Source of the DNA: Halobacteriales archaeon QH_10_67_22
GTDB lineage: Archaea > Halobacteriota > Halobacteria > Halobacteriales > Haloarculaceae
Direction: 5' to 3'
DNA length: 37,528 nt
Assembly: GCA_003021305.1 (NCBI GenBank)
Contig: PXQN01000050.1
Coordinates: 29,919-67,446 of the forward strand
Positions 31,969 through 37,528 of the stretch are shown here, piece after piece (position 1 is the first letter of the stretch; the number at the start of each line of letters is the position of its first letter). The notes under the pieces are model-generated. The model was not told where the DNA came from and searched no databases. It saw only the letters and a list, made by a program, of their open reading frames with translations. The position numbers were made by a program, and so were the translations under genes.

Positions 31969-32010
31969 CCCGGCGGCGTCGTTCCCGCTCGGGTCGGTCT
32001 TCGAGAACTT

Positions 32011-32047
32011 CACCGACACTGCCGAAATTGGGTACGCACGACCGTAT
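32011..32047 (+). mobile_element. Partial copy of the 109-bp element (right end)
   Basis: GACACTGCCGAAATTGG followed by TACGCACGACCGTAT matches the last 37 bp of copies 1 and 2. The left two thirds are absent or too diverged to see. Its right end forms part of the TGA stop codon of the DUF7123-like gene (minus strand, 32049-32047). Confidence 0.75.
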
Positions 32048-32313
32048 CAGGCGGTGACTCTCCAGGTCGTCGAGGAGGAGTAGCCCCACTTCTCGACGTC
32101 GATGCCGACGGCGTCGGTCTGGAGGGCGCTCATGTTCGTCCCGACTTCCTTGGCCGAGAGGCCGAGCTCGTCCCCGATGAGCCGTGACTTGAAGTAGGTC
32201 TTCTCGCCGACGTGGTCCCGGAGGTACCTCAGGATCCGCTGTTGTTTCTCCGACAGCGTCGATTCGATGCCTGCGTCCGTGCTCGCGCTCCCCTCTGCGG
32301 AAGTGGCGCTCAT
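32047..32313 (-). CDS. DUF7123-like winged-helix protein
   Basis: This 88-residue protein reads MSATSAEGSASTDAG, then LSEKQQRILRYLRDHVGEKT, YFKSRLIGDELGLSAKEVGT and EKWGYSSSTTWRVTA. It is a small winged helix that I recall as the haloarchaeal DUF7123 family, probably DNA-binding. ATG at 32313 is chosen where the family starts; a TATA-like CTATAGGT lies about 25 nt upstream. Its stop is made by the end of a 109-bp element remnant. Confidence 0.85.
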   Translation of the reverse strand: MSATSAEGSASTDAGIESTLSEKQQRILRYLRDHVGEKTYFKSRLIGDELGLSAKEVGTNMSALQTDAVGIDVEKWGYSSSTTWRVTA

Positions 32314-32576
32314 GACTACACCTACGACAGTGTCACCTATAGCGGATTTGGTACGCACGGTAAACCCTCCGCTTTCCTGCGGTTTTCCCGAATACACCAC
32401 CCACGTCGAGGCCGATAGGGTGGGCTTATCCGCCGCCGGTGGTTCCGTTGGTTAATCGGCGCGGGTATTCGGTCGAGGCTGTCATCCAGTTGGCGGGCAC
32501 AGCGGTTCGGTGGCCATACAGTGAGCGAGCGCAGTGGCTCCAGGGGGTGTGTCGCGGTCGAAGGGAGGGCAGGAAG

Positions 32577-32972
32577 TCAGATGTCTTCGTCGATGATCTC
32601 GCCGACGGCAAAGTTAGACTTTACCTCGGTGACTTCGACTTTGACGCGTTCGCCGACGTCGGCACCGGGGACGATGATGACGTAGCCACGCTCGACGCGG
32701 GCGATGCCGTCACCCTGTTTGCCGATGTCCTCGATCTCGACGTAGCGGATCTCGCCGGCTTCGACCGGCGGTTGTGGCTCCGATGGCGCGTTCTCGTCGT
32801 CGTGGTCCTCGCTCGACCCGGCTTCGGCCGAGATGAGCGCGACCCGGTAGGTATCACCGGGGCTGACCGACCCGGTTTCGACTTCGCGGCGGGGTACCTC
32901 GATGACGTACCGGTCCCCGTCGTCCGACACGTCAGCACTGAACAGACACAGGAGTTCGTCCGAGATTTCCAA
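32577..32972 (-). CDS. TRAM-domain RNA-binding protein
   Basis: This 131-residue protein begins, with a TTG codon, as (M)EISDELLCLFSADVSDDGDR, has an acidic linker (residues 52-70) and ends in a TRAM domain (IRYVEIEDIGKQGDGIARVE, then VIIVPGADVGERVKVEVTEV, about residues 73-128). TRAM proteins bind RNA, and in archaea some act as cold-response RNA chaperones. The start is chosen from family resemblance, since no ATG fits. The 263 nt downstream, before the DUF7123-like gene, show nothing else. Confidence 0.87.
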   Translation of the reverse strand: MEISDELLCLFSADVSDDGDRYVIEVPRREVETGSVSPGDTYRVALISAEAGSSEDHDDENAPSEPQPPVEAGEIRYVEIEDIGKQGDGIARVERGYVIIVPGADVGERVKVEVTEVKSNFAVGEIIDEDI

Positions 32973-33007
32973 TGTGTAAACCTCCGGGCGGTCGAACGAT
33001 CCCCTGT

Positions 33008-33712
33008 CTAATAAAACTCGGTTACGGATCGGCCGTTTCTGCCGGCGCGCCGACGTCGGGCGGGGCGGTCAGCCGACCTCGTTCCCGTCGGGGCGCTTGG
33101 CGCTTCCCGGACCGTTCGCTCTCGCAGGCTCGCGGCCAGTTCCTCGGCGTCGGCCCGCGAAATGTCACGACCCAGCCCCTCGCACTCGTGGGCGCGGACT
33201 ATCCCTTCCTCGTCGACGGCCTCGCCCATCGGCTGGCTGGCCCCGCCCAGCGCGACGCTGAACGGATAGGTCCGACAGACCAGCGGCCGGTCGCCGTGGA
33301 CGGTACACGCCCCCGTCCCGTCGTCCTCGGCGTAGAACCGACAGTCCCCGCAGTCGTCGACCCCCAGTGCCCACTCGAAAGTCTCGCCCTCGGGGCCGTC
33401 GGGCCCCTCCGAGAGGCCGTAGGGCATCGGCCGGGCGACGTCGCGCCAGTCGTACGCCTCGTCGCCCGTCTCCTGAAGGCGACGCACCTCATCGGGAAAC
33501 ACCGTCGCGACGTGGTCGTGGCCGTCTTCGGGTCCGCCCTCCTCGTCTCCGACCGTGTCCTCGTCGCTCGTGGCCCCGTCCTCACAGCCCTCGACGGCCT
33601 TGCAACAGGCGCCACAGCGCGTACACTCGAAGCCGATCGACTCGATGGCGTCGGCCAGGGCCGCGGTGTCTATGGCCCGCGCCCGTTCGAGTTCGACTTC
33701 GAGACTCTCCAT
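33008..33712 (-). CDS. YkgJ-family cysteine-cluster protein
   Basis: This 234-residue protein has the zinc- or iron-binding CxxCGxCC pattern FECTRCGACCKAVEGCED at about residue 28, then an acidic insert (DEDTVGDEEGGPEDGHDH). It continues with DDCGDCRFYAEDDGTGACTV and HGDRPLVCRTYPFSVALGGA, the two later cysteine groups of the family. The Arg-rich end (RPARRRRAGRNGR) may be extra. YkgJ-type proteins are poorly understood; metal binding is likely. The long upstream in-frame stretch is a shadow of the helicase gene. Confidence 0.87.
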   Translation of the reverse strand: MESLEVELERARAIDTAALADAIESIGFECTRCGACCKAVEGCEDGATSDEDTVGDEEGGPEDGHDHVATVFPDEVRRLQETGDEAYDWRDVARPMPYGLSEGPDGPEGETFEWALGVDDCGDCRFYAEDDGTGACTVHGDRPLVCRTYPFSVALGGASQPMGEAVDEEGIVRAHECEGLGRDISRADAEELAASLRERTVREAPSAPTGTRSADRPARRRRAGRNGRSVTEFY

Positions 33713-33826
33713 ACCCTCGCTACCGCCCCGACGGGCAAAAGGAGTGTGACCGGGCGCCGGCACCTGCGAGCGGACCGGTGGGTGGTCGGTCACAACCGTT
33801 AGGCCGACCCATCCCAAAGCGGGAGC

Positions 33827-36202
33827 GTGGAAGACACGATCGGGTGGCTCCAGAGCCGACCCTACTACGAGGGGCAGGTCCGCGAGCGCCGGACGGCGCC
33901 GGGCCGGGAGGCGACCGACGCCGACGTTCCCCTGGAGTCGCGACTGTCGAGCGCGCTCGACGCCGAGGGTATCGACCGGTTGTACGCCCACCAGGCCGAC
34001 GCCGTCTCGGCCGTCCGGGGCGGGGACAACGTCGTGCTCGCGACGCCCACCGCCAGCGGGAAGACACTGGCATACACCGTCCCGGCGTTCGAGCGGGCGA
34101 TGGGCGCCCGCGACGGCGGCCGAGCCGGGGGCAAACGCGCGACGACGCTGTACGTCGCCCCGCAGGTCGCGCTGATCAACGACCAGGAGGCGACGCTGTC
34201 GGACCTCGCGCGCGGACTGGGGTTCGGCTCGGGCGTCTCGGTCGCCCAGTACACCGGTCGCCAGGACCGCTCGGAGAAAGAAGCGATCCGCGAGCGCCAG
34301 CCCACCGTCTTGCTGACGACGCCGGACATGCTCCACTACGGCATCCTGCCCCACGCCCACCGGCTGTGGGACTGGTTTTTCGCGCGGCTGGAAACCGTCG
34401 TCGTCGACGAGGTCCACGAGTACCGCGGCGTGTTCGGCAGCCACGTCGCGCTCGTCATGCGGCGACTCGCCCGCGTCTGTGAGCGGTTCGCCGACGAGGG
34501 GCCCGCGAGTGCCGACGGCGACCCCGACTGGGTGTGCTGTTCGGCGACGATCGGCAACCCGGTCGCCCACGCCGCGACGGTCACGGGCGAGTCCGAGGCG
34601 TCGTTCGCGCTGGTCGACGAGGACACGAGCGCGACGGGGCCGACTCACTGGCTGCTGTGGAACCCGCCCGAGTACGACGGCGGCGGGTTCGCGGGCAGCC
34701 GGCGCAAATCCAGCCACGTCGAGACGAAGCGGCTGTTCGTCGACCTCGTCTCGCGGGGGTTCCAGACGGTCGCGTTCACCGGCTCGCGACAGACCGCCGA
34801 GCGCTACGCCACCGAGAGCGCGAGCGACCTCCGGCGTCGCGGCGAAGCGGACCTCGCAGGGGGGGTGTCTGCCTACCAGGCCGCCCTCTCCGACGACCGG
34901 CGCACCGAGATCGAGGCCGGGCTCAAATCCGGCGCGGTCGGCGGCGTCTGGAGCACGAACGCGCTGGAGTTGGGCGTCGACATCGGCGGCCTAGACGCCG
35001 TGTTGCTCGACGGCTACCCGGGGACGCGGATGGCCGCCTTCCAGCAGGCGGGTCGGGCCGGCCGCGGGACCGACCCCTCGCTGGTCGCGCTGGTCGCCGG
35101 CGAGGACCAGCTCGACCAGTACGTCGTCCGCCACCCCGCGGATTTCTTCGACGGCGACCCCGAGAAGGCCATCTCGAACCCGACGAACGAGCGACTGTTG
35201 CCCGACCACGTCCTCGCGGCCGCACGCGAGACGTGGCTCACACCCGACGACGACCGCCACTTCGGCGAGCCCTTCCCGGACGTGGTCGCGGACCTGACCG
35301 CGGCGGGCGAGCTGGCACGCCGGACGACAGAGGCGGGGACTCGCTGGCTGTACGACGGGTCAGGCAGCCCCCAGCACGAGACGAGTCTGCGCACCGTCGG
35401 CGACCGCGAGGTGCGCCTGCGCGACCGCCGACGCGACGAAGTCGTCGCCACGCTGGGGTTCGCGGACGCACTCAGGGACGCCCACCCGGGCGCGGTGTAC
35501 CACCACCAGGGCCAGGACTACGAGGTGGTCGACCTGGACCTGCGCCACGACGTGGCCGACCTGGCGCCCGTCGACCCCGACTACTACACGCAGGTGCTCC
35601 ACGAGAAGGCGGTCACCGTCGAGCGCGACCGCCGTGAACGCTCTCTCCCGGAGCGTGCGGACGCAGCCGTCCGCTTCGCCGACGTGACGATGCGAAAGCA
35701 GATCACGGGGTTCGAACGCCGCGACAGACGGGGTGGCGAGCCGCTGGGTCGCGAGGCGCTCGACCTCCCCGAGACCACGCTCGAAACCGAGGCCCTCTAC
35801 TTCACGGTCCCCGAACCGGTCGAGGGCGACCTCCGGGCGGCGGGCGACGCGCCCGACGCGTTCCCCGGAGCCATCCACGCCGCCGAACACGGGATGATCT
35901 CGCTGTTTCCGCTCTCCTTTCTCTGTGACCGGCGCGACGTGGGCGGACTCTCGACGCCCCACCACCCACACACCGACCGGAGCACGGTGTTCGTCTACGA
36001 CGGCCATCCCGGCGGCGTCGGCCTCACCGGAGGCGCCTACGAAACCATCCAGGACCTCGGGGAGCGCACCCTGGCGATGCTCCGGGACTGTCCGTGCGCG
36101 GACGGCTGTCCTGCCTGCGTGCAGTCACCTCACTGTGGCAACGCCAATGACCCACTGGCGAAGGCACTCGCGAGAGACTTGCTCGCGGCTCTCTTCGAGT
36201 AA
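33827..36202 (+). CDS. MrfA/YprA-like DEAD/DEAH helicase with C-terminal cysteine cluster
   Basis: This 791-residue superfamily 2 helicase starts at GTG 33827 (MEDTIGWLQSRPYYEGQV). Motif I is VLATPTASGKTLAYTVPAFE, Ia TTLYVAPQVALINDQ, II VVVDEVHEYRGVFGSH (DEVH), III CCSATIGNP, then FTGSRQTAERYA, STNALELGVDIGGLDAVLLD and QQAGRAGRG (VI). The C-terminal DUF1998 region ends in four cysteines, CPCADGCPACVQSPHCGNAN, a zinc site. MrfA of Bacillus acts in mitomycin crosslink repair, and the archaeal relatives are presumed DNA-repair helicases. It is divergent from the YkgJ-like gene, 114 nt apart. Confidence 0.93.
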   Translation: MEDTIGWLQSRPYYEGQVRERRTAPGREATDADVPLESRLSSALDAEGIDRLYAHQADAVSAVRGGDNVVLATPTASGKTLAYTVPAFERAMGARDGGRAGGKRATTLYVAPQVALINDQEATLSDLARGLGFGSGVSVAQYTGRQDRSEKEAIRERQPTVLLTTPDMLHYGILPHAHRLWDWFFARLETVVVDEVHEYRGVFGSHVALVMRRLARVCERFADEGPASADGDPDWVCCSATIGNPVAHAATVTGESEASFALVDEDTSATGPTHWLLWNPPEYDGGGFAGSRRKSSHVETKRLFVDLVSRGFQTVAFTGSRQTAERYATESASDLRRRGEADLAGGVSAYQAALSDDRRTEIEAGLKSGAVGGVWSTNALELGVDIGGLDAVLLDGYPGTRMAAFQQAGRAGRGTDPSLVALVAGEDQLDQYVVRHPADFFDGDPEKAISNPTNERLLPDHVLAAARETWLTPDDDRHFGEPFPDVVADLTAAGELARRTTEAGTRWLYDGSGSPQHETSLRTVGDREVRLRDRRRDEVVATLGFADALRDAHPGAVYHHQGQDYEVVDLDLRHDVADLAPVDPDYYTQVLHEKAVTVERDRRERSLPERADAAVRFADVTMRKQITGFERRDRRGGEPLGREALDLPETTLETEALYFTVPEPVEGDLRAAGDAPDAFPGAIHAAEHGMISLFPLSFLCDRRDVGGLSTPHHPHTDRSTVFVYDGHPGGVGLTGGAYETIQDLGERTLAMLRDCPCADGCPACVQSPHCGNANDPLAKALARDLLAALFE

Positions 36203-36244
36203 GCCGACCGTATGCTGTCGGCCTCGCGACAGTCGGGGACGTGA

Positions 36245-36475
36245 CCTCCCCCGACACCGCGTGACAGGATCACGGCGACGGACCCCGAGCTCGTCACGAG
36301 GATTCGGCGAGGGCTAGTCTGTGACCACGTCTCGCGGATGGACCGGTACGGCGTCGTCGACTACGAGTCCCGAGCCGGAGTCGTTCGACTGGCCGACGAC
36401 ATGACTGTCGCAGTCGGTCCACCGTGGCACGACCCCGACAACTCGACCCTCGCGGATAGCTGGTGCGGCCAGTAA
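36245..36475 (+). pseudogene. 5'-truncated fragment of a winged-helix (DUF7344-like) gene
   Basis: Between the helicase and the repeat protein an open frame without a start codon reads DPELVTRIRRGLVCDHVSRM, DRYGVVDYESRAGVVRLADD and HDPDNSTLADSWCGQ, ending at TAA 36473-36475. DRYGVVDYES..GVVRL resembles the end of haloarchaeal winged-helix regulators (DUF7344 type), whose usual helical N-terminus is missing. The rest of the 406-nt gap holds a hairpin after the helicase (CTGTCG/CGACAG near 36216-36233) and a GTAACGTTAC palindrome (36532-36541). Confidence 0.5.
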
Positions 36476-36531
36476 GGCCCTCTTACTGGGCGTATCACCG
36501 CTCTCACGACAGGTGATGCCGTCCGAAGAGC

Positions 36532-36541
36532 GTAACGTTAC
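36532..36541. promoter_or_regulatory. GTAACGTTAC palindrome before the repeat protein
   Basis: A perfect 10-bp palindrome lies 68 nt upstream of the ATG at 36609 and could be an operator. No clear TATA box at leaderless distance is seen, so a leadered transcript is possible. Confidence 0.3.
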
Positions 36542-36608
36542 TAACCCAGGCCGCCCAACGCGGACACAGATTTCGACCACTCCCCGGAGTACCTGGTCTA
36601 CCGCCCAC

Positions 36609-37528
36609 ATGATACGAGACGCCCGACTCGCGCTCCTCGTCGTCGTGCTTTTCGGCGTCGCCGCGCCAGCGCACGGAGCGCCTGTTGCCGACACAGCAGC
36701 TGGACTGACGACGACCGGGAACGCAACCATCGAGTCGGTCACGTACAGCGGGTCGGGCGCAGTCGAGGGCGTCGGCGACGGCCTCCACCTCTGGGTGAGC
36801 GGTACCCACCGGTTCGACGTCACTGTGAGCGGCGACGCCGCGCTCGACGGCGCGGTCTGTGTCCGTGCAGGGGGTGGCGACCCCGACTGTGGGAACGTCT
36901 CGCTGGCGGCCGGCGGGACAGACACGGTGTCGGTCGCAGTCGGTGAGTGGCCCGCGAACGCGACCGGGTCGGGGACGGTCACCGTCGAGGTCGACACGCC
37001 CGAGTCGGCGACGGCACTCGACACGATGACGGTACCCGTGACTGTTCTGGAGAAAGCGGGCGACCGCGACGACGACGGACTGTCGAACCAGCGCGAAGTC
37101 ACCCTGGGGACGGACCTGTGGTCGAACGACACCGACGACGACGGTCTCTCGGACGGGGCCGAGGTACGGACCCACGGGACGGACGCGACCCGGCCCGATA
37201 CGGACGGTGACGGCCTCGGCGACGGCGCAGAAATAACCGAGCATCAGACCGACCCCACGCAAGCCGACACCGACGACGACGGACTCGACGACCCGCGGGA
37301 ACTCACGCTCGGCACCGAACCGGACAGGCGAGACACGGACGGCGACGGCCTCGACGACGGCCCCGAAGTCGACACCTACGGGACGAACGCGACCGACCCC
37401 GATACGGACGGTGACGGCCTCGACGACGGCGCCGAAATGACCGAGCACCAGACCAACCCGACGGCGGTCGACACGGACGGCGACGGCCTCGACGACGGCC
37501 CCGAAGTCGACACCTACGGGACGAACGC
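36609..37528 (+). CDS. Secreted thrombospondin-type-3 repeat protein, N-terminal part
   Basis: The frame stays open to the window end (306 complete codons). It begins with a Sec signal, MIRDARLALLVVVLFGVAAP, and cleavage is likely after AHG-A. A beta-rich domain without a family name (about 30-155) follows, then calcium-binding repeats: DRDDDGLSNQREVTLGTD, DTDDDGLSDGAEVRTHGTD, DTDGDGLGDGAEITEHQTD and DTDGDGLDDGPEVDTYGTN. At DNA level, 59 bp at 37332-37390 are repeated exactly at 37470-37528, so the repeat array is recently expanded. Such proteins form haloarchaeal surface adhesins or the stalks of polymorphic toxins; its C-terminus, outside this window, would tell which. It is the intact N-terminal counterpart of what is missing in the 15-kb toxin module. 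Confidence 0.85.
   Translation, partial: MIRDARLALLVVVLFGVAAPAHGAPVADTAAGLTTTGNATIESVTYSGSGAVEGVGDGLHLWVSGTHRFDVTVSGDAALDGAVCVRAGGGDPDCGNVSLAAGGTDTVSVAVGEWPANATGSGTVTVEVDTPESATALDTMTVPVTVLEKAGDRDDDGLSNQREVTLGTDLWSNDTDDDGLSDGAEVRTHGTDATRPDTDGDGLGDGAEITEHQTDPTQADTDDDGLDDPRELTLGTEPDRRDTDGDGLDDGPEVDTYGTNATDPDTDGDGLDDGAEMTEHQTNPTAVDTDGDGLDDGPEVDTYGTN
37332..37528 (+). repeat. Long tandem repeats encoding calcium-binding units
   Basis: A 59-bp sequence recurs exactly at an offset of 138 bp (37332-37390 and 37470-37528), and a second unit around GATACGGACGGTGACGG (37198 and about 37400) alternates with it. Repeats of this kind allow recombination and can cause assembly errors. Confidence 0.8.

Noticed and set aside
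33713-34717. Extension of the cysteine-cluster protein to 569 codons
   Set aside because: The added part is antisense to the helicase gene. The family starts at 33712.

Overview
This window comes from a halophilic archaeon (class Halobacteria). The proteins are strongly acidic and the coding regions GC-rich. Many genes have a TATA-like box about 25-30 nt before an ATG with no leader, and several families are typical of haloarchaea (DUF5794, DUF5799, DUF7123, NfeD/stomatin pair, thrombospondin-type-3 surface proteins). I cannot fix the genus from sequence alone.

Layout. 1-5.9 kb: a compact branched-chain amino acid operon, ilvB(partial)-ilvN-ilvC-[small frameshifted gene]-leuC-leuD, then a small membrane protein and leuB. 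5.9-13.8 kb: mostly minus-strand housekeeping and regulatory genes: a DUF5799-like protein, a TrkA-N/DHH phosphoesterase, tRNA-Lys(CTT), a molybdate/tungstate binding protein and permease with a divergent ModE-type regulator, a GNAT protein, a histidine kinase, a 44-residue zinc-finger protein and guaB. 13.8-18.3 kb: an 82-bp inverted-repeat element, a DUF5794 membrane protein, then an AT-richer island. The island holds the C-terminal part of a thrombospondin-type-3 polymorphic toxin with a putative BECR-type nuclease tip, followed 19 nt later by a candidate immunity protein with a GC-rich HEAT-like tail. 18.4-21.6 kb: a BrkB/YihY membrane protein, then a decayed zone with two genes that lack their middles, a tRNA-Ser(CGA) with a duplicated 3' end (an att-like remnant), a 112-bp MITE and a decayed coding remnant. 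21.6-36.2 kb: MoxR, hyuA/hyuB with a divergent gamma-glutamyltransferase, small membrane proteins, NfeD, stomatin, several DNA/RNA-binding regulators, a CxxC-cluster protein and an MrfA/YprA-like helicase. 36.2-37.5 kb: a decayed regulator fragment, then the start of a secreted thrombospondin-type-3 repeat protein that runs off the window.

The most interesting features are three. First, the orphan toxin/immunity module at 15.1-18.3 kb, whose reading frame opens right after the DUF5794 stop codon; it has the same kind of calcium-binding repeats as the protein that starts at 36.6 kb. Second, a 109-bp inverted-repeat element present in three full copies and one partial copy; in three of the four cases its end forms the TGA stop codon of the adjacent gene. 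Third, clear scars of gene turnover: an att-like tRNA duplication, internal in-frame deletions in two neighbouring genes, and an IS200/IS605-like end fused to the leuD stop codon.
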